DNA of 23,048 nucleotides from the IMG/VR virus record IMGVR_UViG_3300025141_007010, positions 1-23,048 of that record. The stretch is one strand, 5' to 3'. Below are positions 10,701-15,642 of this stretch, piece by piece. Positions within the stretch are counted from its first letter, which is position 1; every line of letters begins with the position of its first letter. Both the position numbers and the translations under genes were made by a program. The notes under the pieces are model-generated. The model made no database searches. It saw only the letters and a program-made list of their open reading frames with translations, and had not been told where the DNA came from. This DNA comes from a virus.

Positions 10701-11368
10701 AGACACCTAAAAGTGATCCAAAACCCAAGGCTGAGAAGAAAGTAGCGCCGAAAGCAGAGAAGAAAGTCGCTCCGAAGGCCCCTAAAGGTGGAGATGTTGC
10801 GTCGTCTGAGGATGTTAAATCTATAAGAGAAACTCTAAGAGAGGACTTACCAGAGTTAAAGGGATTAGAGGATTTTAAACGATACGAAATGGATTCTGAT
10901 TTTGAAGATGACGAATTAAAAACCTGGGCAGAAAATACAATTAAGCATATAGATAAAAAGAGAAACTACCTTCTTGGATATCGCGGCGATACAGAGCCTG
11001 ATAAATTAGGTAGAACAAGAAGTATTATAGATAAGACAAATAAGAAAGACGCTGACGTTGTAAACGCTGGTGTAAGAGAGTTGAAGTCAGAAATTAAAGA
11101 TGTGGTAGATAGTTTGTCTGAAGGTAATCAAAGCTATCTACTGGCGAACCACCCAAGACTATTCAAGTCGGTGAAAGGACATTCAGTGTTATTTTTAAAT
11201 GAAAACTTAATTAAGGGTGATAAGCTAAGCGAGAAGCGTAAGCGACAAGCTTTCAAAAATTCTTTTGGTAAATACTCTCCTGGAGTTTCCACGGGGGATA
11301 CTCCGACCTTCAGTAAAGATGAAGAAGATGACGTTGAAAAAAGCTTAAATCTCTATGTGAGTGTGTAA
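1763..11368 (+). CDS. Giant 3201-residue polyvalent-type protein (DdrB/DarB-like ParB domain, ART-like domain)
   Basis: The ATG at 1763 is the first in the frame. It has no strong Shine-Dalgarno sequence and lies 21 bases after the previous stop. Order by residue: N-terminal tag-like YLGSKFFKA (6-14); proline-rich disordered part (about 90-290) with YLGEDLFFKG at 123-132; His-rich segment (about 330-470); ETAKPG repeats (about 483-529); helical and coiled E/K-rich parts (to about 890); two SH3-like beta segments (about 897-1010 and 1107-1176); acidic linker (about 1443-1546); DarB/DdrB-like ParB-superfamily domain (about 1550-1976, GGNSR at 1652-1656); unknown module between two copies of a linker (1994-2015, 2220-2241); ART-like domain (about 2267-2380); GC-rich insert (about 2432-2613); several unrecognised modules; C-terminal FLNENLIKG (3144-3152). 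In phage P1, DarB is an internal head protein that protects incoming DNA from restriction. By analogy this is probably an injected anti-defence protein. Domain calls are from pattern recognition only. Confidence 0.9.
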   Translation: MAKRVYLGSKFFKALSPKDDEEEEKTSVNPGNIQQSPQTKKVGDGVGSRGGVTTTDVRTSPSRGTRNVYQSERTPRRLGNIGVKQGASLGKPMSMKINMPKPPSFSLKPPTPPKPPSLKASLYLGEDLFFKGVGDSPEARTYNPNLKGERGRVGTPGLNVESFAAPTPPVQQRLPGMGTAPTPAPELKGKQQELPLGQPKATTTPPPKMEAPVGDSETSMSESQAPARGPAPTAPKPATTAELAPEQSAPAQPPAGTTEPPKAPGGDPTKLPEAPKLPKAPSMVSNIPGAKETKSPCSTGINPSHSYVGKFPGANGCIYVYSEGNNFNFRNSVDGHAHHDEGQTLSVPHDHPDVVNNNKVPIPEKLRTHHDDTHIDLNEEHSKGWNKPSTEEGGKHHVDVKPYHPEDNSKHPDHLAPDHLEAMKAHKSALDRLKNNSEEYHSTSADALHQEVGPHGIEQLKEHHGEYPRSTQPQPGKAEDSRGEIAKVSETAKPGETAKVSEIAKPGETAKPGETAKPGGEIAKPGGEIKHPHPDLKDPSIPHDIKDIFRNLPSQDAPTREKFDKLKEAAEKLKNYKYKDGTSFSSAFVAGQMFMSHDVGAAINGAYKAFSGSIPHIAHAIKEQRDVNNRRKQAEEEHKEFEADRNTTNSKVEDFDFHHTDVPNTIGETGHWSSDRHKEFHRDHENLKRSYDEDKESGASDEMLGHTYSHAYDAILRRHRALADAEAGLHHPHETPNAGDFEEMDKRLNKLGDDTGLVSSQIDEMKKTSRKMSKQNLREFHDVLDHADSFSGDDKIAASEIAFQKAKALHRLEQESLKKYNQGAPKGEKAQKREAYMGPRVSVEDQTRREAQKTEARDQKVAAKEQVAREKQEAKLSAEQTAQEEAEATRAEAVKDLPEPEGGWPDYYFNEKKDMDKRKFDPNVRPDHNIGSGVRLGRGKDSHQGVIIGHSVQDGKHVYHVKRINPEYDPKAEEEYFSKLQAGEIKGEATPPPQKFIREQVPVSEMHQNVKNGVFSPSTHDWYHSATDEQRNDAFEARHKELREAFKEAEEEKKRKEKQEFIDSVDLDKMSKRDRIEFGKEHGRYHEDIEPHHRVRDKTLRQNKGLFDPNGNPEFNKDTGFKFKGEFRKGTSGHIKDVKYDEDGNHVYVVDQVNKDGEVETKNYPVDALHARNVMGEHARWHPDAEKHRIGGDDERQAELDAQVKKLAGPKGKQAAEEVEEERGEVVVPSDPEDFDLENPDQHFEHDEAARSYDLIDEDIGNYSQTLAQFFDKHGGDDFEVPYAYDIQDPDKMRQVWGHWLSQSDLPPEVHKEIFHDIQTKFTNLKSRMMGLSGKNDIGKIYQDIDAGKYDSDPTGKAKAMARIRNYMMFGKGGYVNFSNGLKKLKEEVRRSVGDEHAESIPFESKSGEELQEIHDQNKKLMGEDLTRQEKRELSSAQNVIDKNVEGDVVGEGQQGADVVPIDSGKKDSEQSQPEEARMAAKQQRPKATGDADEVVDEDVPEVKATDTQEAAPEESVDEAETTEVAESPEETPTKDVATEEEQKPLTRTEGHVGNEVKVHLSGGRAKIDKRDATYKVVEADDIKASHKVSGGGKFAENEDYVKNVQPRTYSGESAKAVLERADNYEPDQVMNTDVGPNTGPPMVTEDGHVLGGNSRTMTQKHMYDTDRGDAIRDHLAENAEKFGLNPEEIAKFKNPILVRELKDVHSEGTDSETLNQLASKMNVAEAMGMKQFEVATDLSKRLNEKKIYDRIAESFDTDTHNTINDLHISGAGKQFKDELKEVFGTKSDEYTDKDGKLNTQGRKLVEDAVASRLVDDPNLFGRMTGSAGEKLNKIAIPALLISKHGDEHNLDSDLKHSFDAVDKVARYRDGLPSAEQKKFNNMSSEEQLQEALGEKTKDMFAEDHPLTSNSRARTLYHIIQNETPNNLKKIFTGLADSIRQTGDDAQTDLFAGAGGEAAPKTTSDHIVRSYEKTMDQDMPEEYGKPEDPKKEAPSAKKTAKKIKNLQGNVKKDKAVEEHKSVLNDYSESDNIDDTTKHFEKMISMARDLVPNVANEEAQQVIKEFIDKGEISDKFLEELKSSNSIVTPKSELTEDDKKRKTLESFFSGGGRRVSIEEIKKNKPETITNHYGMIAKFLQERGGHFPVHKHFSKDGGVSNQYLIYNTPEAKKIFKVKEIGEGDNTTLLVHGLQDDWKEHIPEAAVKSAGIDLDKPVASRTKPSAEKTAKDIKNLQGNVKKDKAKQKSDSRSEPKTIGATNDLDTKLNDDGTITLYHRTNSKAADQIVSGGKFTSKHNKGEAFFSTRPDEEASGYGDSVVSLKINPEHVGLDDEFPGGEVHVTIDPKHHGKMQDIQSVGDGEDWEGAGFSSRPSDKAVVSLHDKTVQSNKLSNQEPLKEETERLNKLKSLMDSRGLESKVSEEKPKAEEKPKAEVTARYQAYLDATEADGKKPSSIDFMAWTNKKWSEYEAEVGPLPKTKTKKLQGEFDKWLASGPKTEEKPKAEAGGPAPNIATDKKRKVPSLDGATYHDSLEVDDYPYGRSRTKAKFSVETMKNGKQRGVMQTKNPKTGAWNKPKKTTSGSKVKIVQVDGRTYIATEERGAIHLQSAAGFKSEGYVRGESGSHYEEGVGNRFVPNAQASDPGHHELYVGIHGKGEVERLVEMGHKLKDVPGASASEVAPKTSKKIDDLKSKVSEEKPSVEQAGQEVDLKHTYKDLHPDAVHFDEMDSNEKYVGWEKVGDTWTIDRGYQGNYLRGDEGGKSYVLDKLDSSRPYAYFKDGVNPNDVPSSGETPEKNNDQNIIDNYHTEDPDAAKALQARAQELLPGVRTQESLEVVATAAENGGNLPKDFVDRMKRENRVSEAKPKNTSKTRTRKAPENFTVSTSSEFHKDPEKGLRTWTHSNGDVHVVEMSKRPGKGRYTVFAKDSDGNLISPSAHGKLNDAIASANREAERGPIQSQKAYEKKLAELRKEAILKESKSKVETPKSDPKPKAEKKVAPKAEKKVAPKAPKGGDVASSEDVKSIRETLREDLPELKGLEDFKRYEMDSDFEDDELKTWAENTIKHIDKKRNYLLGYRGDTEPDKLGRTRSIIDKTNKKDADVVNAGVRELKSEIKDVVDSLSEGNQSYLLANHPRLFKSVKGHSVLFLNENLIKGDKLSEKRKRQAFKNSFGKYSPGVSTGDTPTFSKDEEDDVEKSLNLYVSV
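2762..3172 (+). other. Histidine-rich segment of the giant protein
   Basis: Residues about 334-470 are packed with His, often paired or alternating with acidic residues (for example DGHAHHDEG, VPHDHPDVV, THHDDTHID, PDHLAPDHLE). A short Cys/Gly-containing part (about 294-318) comes just before it. The density suggests metal binding or pH-dependent behaviour, but no known metal-site fold could be assigned. Confidence 0.7.
3211..3349 (+). repeat. In-frame AK(P/V)-type repeats of the giant protein
   Basis: About eight copies of a six- to seven-residue unit built on GE(T/I)AKPG or SE(T/I)AKxG, encoded by near-identical 15-21 base units. It makes a flexible charged linker between the His-rich part and the following helical part. 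Copy number probably varies between relatives. Confidence 0.85.
4450..5290 (+). other. Two SH3/KOW-like beta segments in the giant protein
   Basis: Residues about 917-945 read GSGVRLGRGKDSHQGVIIG followed by a short HVYHVKRI strand. Residues about 1118-1160 read GFKFKGEFRKGTSGHIKDV followed by HVYVVDQV. Both have the pattern 'basic strand - G-x-I/V turn - D/K-rich hairpin - (N/K)HVY(H/V)V', as in small SH3/KOW-like barrels. They look like diverged copies of one module, separated by a coiled E/K-rich stretch. The fold is inferred and the ligand unknown. Confidence 0.4.
6410..7690 (+). other. DdrB/DarB-like ParB-superfamily domain of the giant protein
   Basis: Residues about 1550-1976. The start reads 'YKVVEADDIKASHK', followed by 'VQPRTYSGES' and then the signature GPPMVTEDGHVLGGNSRTM (about 1638-1658), matching the 'G-x-P-x-V-x-x-DG-x-V-x-x-GN-(G/S)-R' core of the DdrB-like ParB group. 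A long helical part follows, ending with the 'TDLFAGAGG' stretch. This group is known from P1 DarB-type antirestriction proteins and from polyvalent proteins of phages and conjugative elements. The DarB methyltransferase and helicase parts are not seen. Family call fairly sure; activity (nuclease, nucleotide or DNA binding) unknown. Confidence 0.7.
7742..7807 (+). repeat. 66-base direct repeat, copy 1 (domain linker)
   Basis: In frame with the giant gene (residues 1994-2015). It matches 8420-8485 with four mismatches, and the last 39 bases are identical. It encodes a Lys-rich linker ending in NLQGNVKKDKA. With copy 2 it brackets an unrecognised module of about 204 residues, as expected for domain gain or duplication through homologous linkers. 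Confidence 0.9.
8420..8485 (+). repeat. 66-base direct repeat, copy 2 (domain linker)
   Basis: Second copy of the linker (residues 2220-2241), in the same reading frame as 7742-7807. It lies just before the ART-like domain. Bases 8447-8485 are identical to 7769-7807. Confidence 0.9.
8560..8900 (+). other. ADP-ribosyltransferase-like domain of the giant protein
   Basis: Residues about 2267-2380. A strand ending in LYHRTN (H2274, R2275) is followed by 'AADQIVSGGKF', then GEAFFSTR (S2302), a GYGDSVVSLKI strand, and GGEVHVTI (E2336). This order, H/R then (F)ST then a late E on a strand, fits the ART superfamily layout, including ART domains described in polyvalent proteins. No specific family could be named. 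It could also be an inactive ART fold or an unrelated beta-rich domain. Confidence 0.45.
9017..9268 (+). repeat. 18-base direct repeats (EKPKAE) bracketing a small module
   Basis: The unit gagaagcccaaggcggaa occurs at 9020-9037, 9038-9055 and 9251-9268, with a longer 21-base identity between 9017-9037 and 9248-9268. All copies are in frame. They bracket a small module with 'RYQAYL' and 'DFMAWTNKKW' motifs (9057-9247). Exact repeats on both sides suggest recent insertion or duplication. Confidence 0.9.
9056..9600 (+). other. GC-rich, foreign-looking block inside the giant gene
   Basis: Hand count gives about 55% G+C over 9061-9600, against about 37-38% in sampled 60-base lines on either side. 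Codon choice shifts to C/G-ending codons (gcc, aag, cgc, gac), but the reading frame continues unbroken. It encodes two small modules: 'RYQAYLDATEADGKKPSS...' and 'YHDSLEVDDYPYG...QTKNPKTGAWNKPK'. From memory, both resemble short phage proteins or domains; no search could be run. A 23-base imperfect direct repeat (9005-9027 and 9827-9849, one mismatch) encloses the wider block. Confidence 0.75.
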
Positions 11369-11369
11369 C

Positions 11370-13532
11370 ATGGCAAAAGGCATAAAGGGAATTCCTCCAG
11401 TTCCGTCTCAGAAATCTCCAAAGAAGTGCGTAAAGACAGTTGCTCTGAGTAGTGGTCGTCCTGAGTACATCTGCCCCGCGTCTGGTGGTAGGGGTGCTGT
11501 TGAGAGGCTTGGTAGGCTTCCTGTTAGGCCAGAAGACGTTTCTAGGAAGATGGTAGAACGTCAGATAGCCTCTCCCGAGGAGGTAAAACACCCTAAAGAG
11601 CGGTTGGTTGCAGAAGCTGGTCCTAAACTACCAAAGACATTGCACTTTAAAGATCTGAAAGAGGCTGAAGAGGACACCCCAGATACCATGCATTTCGATG
11701 ACCCTAAAGAGTCTAAAGGGTCTAAAATAGACAAGGGGATTAATCTTTTTGGGCAGTTTAATGTTAGTCGGCAGGAATATTACTTAGATGAATCTTTGAT
11801 GTCGAAAGCTATGGACTTCACTATGAAACCCGCTGGGACATTAATGGGTGCTAAACCTCCAAAGTCTAATGTTCCAAAGAGAGAACGTGACTATGCGAAG
11901 AAAACAGGCCTTCGCAGAATGCCAAGTCCACCAGAGTCAAGAAGGGCTGAGCAAAGAGACTTTGCTAAGCAAATAAGAGACTTAGTAAGCACGTTTAACT
12001 TTATTAAAGACGACCCCGGAGTTGCTGCTTCGGAGGCGGGTAAAGCTATTTTAAATGATATTAAAGAGAATCCATACGAGACTGCTCTTGATATTGCCAT
12101 GGCATTTGTACCATTACCTGGAGGGCAGTCAAAAACTATCCTTCGTCTAGGTCAGTGGGCAGCTAAAGCAAAAAAAGCCATACAGAAAGTAGATAAGGCA
12201 GGCGTTGTTAATAGGGCTTCGAAGGCTAAAAAAGTATATAGAAACGCTGCAAACATGGATAAAATAAAAAGTCCTAAAAAGGCGTTTGAGGTCCTTTCCG
12301 GTGGTGGAAAATCGACCGCACCTACAGGTAAACTCACTCTTGCTCCTAAGCAGGCCAGAAAGAAAGTGGCCACTCCGTCTAGAAAAAAGACTAAGACGTT
12401 GTCTGACATTAGAGGGCGTAAGCAAGGTAGAGGTATTGATAGGCTTAGAGAAGAGTCAAAAGCTGCTTCAAAAAGAAAAACCACCTCTCAGGCTGGGAAG
12501 AAAGTGCGTGGCGATGCTAGTGGTAAGAAAAGACTTTCGGGTAAAGAAAGACTTTCTGACATACGAAGTAAAAGACAAGCTGGCGGAAGAGTAAAGCAAG
12601 AGCCTCGGTACGAAAAAAGAGGCGCTGCAGATCAAAAGCCTAAAACTGACTTAAAGATTAAGCCAAAAGCTGATCCTAAGGATAAGCCTAAGTTAGATCC
12701 GCAGGTAGAGCCAAAGGAAAAGAAATTTCCAAGACCGTATGTACCTACACCGGATTACTCCCCGTTTTTTCCGGGACCGGAAAAGAAACCACAAGTGGAG
12801 CCTTCTAAAGACCCACAAGTGGATCCCTCTAAAGACCCACAAGTGGATCCCTCTAAAGACCCACAAGTGGATCCTTCTAAAGAACCACAAGTGGAACCCG
12901 CACCGGCTCCAGCGCCAAAACTAGATCCTGCGTCTAAGATAGAGACAGAGAAGGTGCCAGAGCCTAAGACTAAGCGAGAGACTAAGCGAGAGACTAAGCG
13001 AGAGACTAGAAGGTCTCCAGGAGAACCTGTTAAGAGAACTAGAGATCTTGTTTCTCAAACGTCTAGACCACGTCGCGCTAAGGCCGCAGCACCAAAAAGA
13101 GCAGAGGCTGTTGCTTTAAAAGAGCGTAGTGCTAAGCCTTTATCTACAAAAAGAGGTAGTGTATCAAAGCCGAGTGCTAGTCGAACAAAGAAAGCTAAAA
13201 AGATTTCAGATCGATATAGAGAGATCGGTAAGAAAGGTAAGCAGAAGTTTAAGGACATCGAGAAGCCACGGGCGTCAGTTCGCGGCGGAAAGAGCAGCCG
13301 ATTCGCAGATACCGATAAGGCTAAAAAGTTTAAGCCTAAGAAAAGAAGTAAGTTTCAAAAGAGTGTCGAAGATAACTTCTCAAATCCCGTGATTAAAAGT
13401 GCTTCGTATGTGAAGCCATTTGCCGATAGGGTATTGAATAAGAAGATGTCTTTGAAAGATGCTTTGGATAGAGTGCCCTGGTTCATGCAAGATGATTTAT
13501 TAAATTACCTTAGGGATAAGAAGAAGAAATGA
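11370..13532 (+). CDS. Basic low-complexity virion-module protein (721 residues), function unknown
   Basis: The ATG at 11370 is preferred; it comes one base after the giant gene's stop (taaCatg). A GTG at 11361 would overlap that gene. The N-terminus has a Cys pair in 'KKCVKT...YICPAS'. A tag-like YLDESLMSKA lies at residues 138-147. Two similar HFxDxKE stretches occur near residues 91 and 110. The only hydrophobic part is around residues 232-265 (AMAFVPLPGG, then a basic amphipathic helix). The remainder is strongly basic and probably disordered, with two LSDIR repeats, 24-base and 12-base tandem repeats, and KSVEDNFSNPVIKS near the end, where a more ordered C-terminus finishes 'VPWFMQDDLLNYL'. 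The charge would suit DNA contact in the capsid. No enzymatic domain seen. Confidence 0.85.
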   Translation: MAKGIKGIPPVPSQKSPKKCVKTVALSSGRPEYICPASGGRGAVERLGRLPVRPEDVSRKMVERQIASPEEVKHPKERLVAEAGPKLPKTLHFKDLKEAEEDTPDTMHFDDPKESKGSKIDKGINLFGQFNVSRQEYYLDESLMSKAMDFTMKPAGTLMGAKPPKSNVPKRERDYAKKTGLRRMPSPPESRRAEQRDFAKQIRDLVSTFNFIKDDPGVAASEAGKAILNDIKENPYETALDIAMAFVPLPGGQSKTILRLGQWAAKAKKAIQKVDKAGVVNRASKAKKVYRNAANMDKIKSPKKAFEVLSGGGKSTAPTGKLTLAPKQARKKVATPSRKKTKTLSDIRGRKQGRGIDRLREESKAASKRKTTSQAGKKVRGDASGKKRLSGKERLSDIRSKRQAGGRVKQEPRYEKRGAADQKPKTDLKIKPKADPKDKPKLDPQVEPKEKKFPRPYVPTPDYSPFFPGPEKKPQVEPSKDPQVDPSKDPQVDPSKDPQVDPSKEPQVEPAPAPAPKLDPASKIETEKVPEPKTKRETKRETKRETRRSPGEPVKRTRDLVSQTSRPRRAKAAAPKRAEAVALKERSAKPLSTKRGSVSKPSASRTKKAKKISDRYREIGKKGKQKFKDIEKPRASVRGGKSSRFADTDKAKKFKPKKRSKFQKSVEDNFSNPVIKSASYVKPFADRVLNKKMSLKDALDRVPWFMQDDLLNYLRDKKKK
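12303..12322 (+). repeat. 20-base exact repeat shared with 14972-14991 (GGKSTAP)
   Basis: The 20 bases at 12303-12322 recur exactly at 14972-14991 in the transglycosylase gene, in the same codon phase, encoding GGKSTAP in both. In each protein it sits at the junction between an ordered part and an Ala/Lys/Thr-rich linker. It may be a scar of, or substrate for, recombination between neighbouring genes. Confidence 0.85.
12789..12897 (+). repeat. 24-base in-frame tandem repeat (PQVDPSKD)
   Basis: Five copies with starts at 12789, 12813, 12837, 12861 and 12885, differing at a few positions. Each encodes eight residues of the type PQV(D/E)PSK(D/E). This is a Pro-rich spacer in the basic protein. 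Confidence 0.92.
12969..13008 (+). repeat. 12-base tandem repeat (TKRE)
   Basis: Three perfect copies of actaagcgagag (12969-13004) plus the start of a fourth. It encodes a run of alternating basic and acidic residues (TKRE). Confidence 0.9.
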
Positions 13533-15631
13533 TGTTTAGAAATGACATTTCCGATGGCTTGTGGTTAGAAGATCGTTCCAATTCGGACGTTTATATGGAC
13601 GACTCTATCTATAAGGGCGTTGGAGATGTTACATCTAGACAACCACCCCCCATGCAAACACCTAAACGAGGTAAAATTTATGTGTTTGGGGATTCCCAAA
13701 CCGGTGGGATGCGACGAGCCATAAGGAATTACTATAAAAGTGAAGGGTATGCCGAAGGCGATATAATTATAAAATACAAAGATAATGGTAAATATAAAGA
13801 TATCGATAGGTTTGTGTCTGAACATACATACAAACCTGGTGATCAAATCATTATTGCGTCTGTAGGTGGTAATGAAGTTGGATATAGAGACCCTAGAGGA
13901 AGATCGAAATCTTTAGTTAATTCATTAAAAAGACACCAAAACAATAATGTTGGTGTGCGTGTTTTTGGACTTCCTCTAGGTAATAGATCGAAGTCTTATA
14001 ACGTAAGAAGAGAAATGGATGTTACTCAAAAAGAGATTTTCAAAGACCTGAGTTATACGTCCACTCTTGCGTCATCAATTGGTGTGCCAGGAAAAATTGG
14101 CAACGTACACTATACTGATGGTCAACAGTTGTTCGATAAGACAGTGAAGCCAGGACTATCTAGACCTGCATCAAAAACCCCAAATATTAAGCCAGCAACG
14201 CCTCCTAAAGTAGCGAGTGCTAGGGGCACAGCACCTGCTCAGACAGCGGGAACTAGGAACCCAACACCTGCTCAGACAACACCTGCTCAGACAACACCTG
14301 CTCAGACAGCACCTGCTCAGACAGCACCTGCTCAGACAGCACCTGCTCAGACAGCAGCAAAGGGGGCCGGTAACGTCCCAGCCGGACTTCGTAAGTACAG
14401 TAAAGAGGTTGAAGCAGCTAGTGCTGAGTTTGGTGTCCCAGCACCTTTCATATATGCAATTATGCAGACAGAGAGTAATGGTAATCCTCTTGCTGGAAAA
14501 GAAAAACACGCAAGAAATGTAGCGCGTGGGAAACCTAATAATCAAGGCCTTGGGCTGATGCAGGTTATTAGGTCTACGTTTAAGGGTACTACTGAAAGGA
14601 TGCGGGGAGAAGGTATTGCAAACGTGCCGGTAGACACTGAAGAGGCGCAGTATGATCCTACAAATAGTATAAGAGTGGGAACTTTTATTCTTTCGAGACA
14701 CTTGAAACTTGCTAGAAAGAGACACCAAGAGGCTCGTAACAATCCACAGTTAGCAGAGTCTTTGGCGGCAATGTACTATAAAATGGGACCGGGAGAAGGT
14801 AAACCAGAGAGGCCTGGGGCGAAGCTTTACATCCGTGAACAGCGTAAAAAACATGGTAATTTTAACCCGGAAACTTGGGATAAAGACCCAAAAAGTAAAA
14901 CTGGACACGTCAGAGGTGGTGGGGCTAGTTACGCTGCTGTTACCCGTAAACGTAGAAATCGATATGCAACAGGTGGAAAATCGACCGCACCCAAGACAAC
15001 TACTACAGCACCAAAAGCTCAAGCACCAAGAGCAGAGGCGTCAAAAGCACCGGCACCTAAGCCAGCGCCAAAAGCGCCAGAGCAGAAGCTTTTAAAACCT
15101 AAAAGATACTCAGGTGAGAGGACTGATTTACCTGCTAGACGGCCTGGGGAACACCCAACTAAGTATCGTGGTATATCTAGGAAGAAGACTCGTCCAGATC
15201 GAAGCACTGCGGTTATAGGTCCAAGAAGGCCTAGAATGCATGAGGGTCAGGTCGAGAGGTTTGAGAGTAAGTTACCTAAGATAGGCGTTATTCGAAGAAC
15301 TAAACATCAGAAAGATCTTGATAAGATCATAGAAAAAATGCCCAAGAGTGGGGAGACCTACCCTAAGAAGCAAGACGGGTCTCCTAAACAGTACCCGAAG
15401 GGCGAGTCTCAAATTCCTCCTTTAAGTATGGCTCCAAAGAAAACTTCTCCCGCAAGTAGAGCTATGGCTTCCGTTAAAAGACAGCCAGCGCCCAGTCAGC
15501 CTGTTCAGGGTCAAAATGCAGCTTCTGCTGGTCAAAGAGCGATGGAGCAGATATCATCCGTTAAGCAACAACCAACCAAACGTCCAAGTCGGTTTAAATC
15601 AGAATCATTTACTCCGACTCGCACAGTATAG
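13529..15631 (+). CDS. SGNH-like / SLT lytic transglycosylase fusion, probable virion muralytic protein
   Basis: The ATG at 13529 overlaps the previous stop (ATGA); a second ATG follows at 13532. Residues 22-33 carry the tag-like YMDDSIYKGVGD. Residues about 48-205 resemble a GDSL/SGNH hydrolase: FGDSQTGG (S56), SVGGNEV (N115) and VHYTDG (H194). The Asp usually three residues before the His is replaced, so activity is uncertain. A TPAQT repeat linker (about 246-275) leads to an SLT domain (about 287-490): MQTESNGNP (E315, likely the catalytic acid), GLGLMQV (340-346), YDPTNSIRVG and AMYYKMGPG. This family cleaves the glycan strands of peptidoglycan. The rest is a Pro/Ala/Lys-rich tail. In a phage late cluster it would locally open the wall during DNA entry; such enzymes are often internal or tail-tip virion proteins. 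Confidence 0.88.
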   Translation: MMFRNDISDGLWLEDRSNSDVYMDDSIYKGVGDVTSRQPPPMQTPKRGKIYVFGDSQTGGMRRAIRNYYKSEGYAEGDIIIKYKDNGKYKDIDRFVSEHTYKPGDQIIIASVGGNEVGYRDPRGRSKSLVNSLKRHQNNNVGVRVFGLPLGNRSKSYNVRREMDVTQKEIFKDLSYTSTLASSIGVPGKIGNVHYTDGQQLFDKTVKPGLSRPASKTPNIKPATPPKVASARGTAPAQTAGTRNPTPAQTTPAQTTPAQTAPAQTAPAQTAPAQTAAKGAGNVPAGLRKYSKEVEAASAEFGVPAPFIYAIMQTESNGNPLAGKEKHARNVARGKPNNQGLGLMQVIRSTFKGTTERMRGEGIANVPVDTEEAQYDPTNSIRVGTFILSRHLKLARKRHQEARNNPQLAESLAAMYYKMGPGEGKPERPGAKLYIREQRKKHGNFNPETWDKDPKSKTGHVRGGGASYAAVTRKRRNRYATGGKSTAPKTTTTAPKAQAPRAEASKAPAPKPAPKAPEQKLLKPKRYSGERTDLPARRPGEHPTKYRGISRKKTRPDRSTAVIGPRRPRMHEGQVERFESKLPKIGVIRRTKHQKDLDKIIEKMPKSGETYPKKQDGSPKQYPKGESQIPPLSMAPKKTSPASRAMASVKRQPAPSQPVQGQNAASAGQRAMEQISSVKQQPTKRPSRFKSESFTPTRTV
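14266..14355 (+). repeat. 15-base tandem repeat (PAQTx)
   Basis: Six consecutive copies of acctgctcagaca(a/g)c, with one isolated copy at 14233. It encodes a PAQT(T/A) linker joining the SGNH-like and transglycosylase domains, and is probably variable in copy number. Confidence 0.92.
14972..14991 (+). repeat. 20-base exact repeat shared with 12303-12322 (GGKSTAP)
   Basis: Second copy of the repeat, located just after the transglycosylase domain at the start of the Thr/Ala/Pro-rich tail. Confidence 0.85.
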
Positions 15632-15642
15632 TGAGTTAAAAT

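Noticed and set aside
12297-12320. GGGKST resembling a Walker A (P-loop) motif in the basic protein
   Set aside because: It lies in a disordered linker without the flanking strand, helix or Walker B motif, and the same peptide recurs in another linker at 14972.
14217-14522. Alternate-frame protein of repeated LLRQH units over the PAQT repeat
   Set aside because: It is an out-of-frame reading of the 15-base tandem repeat within the transglycosylase gene, with no ribosome site or domain.
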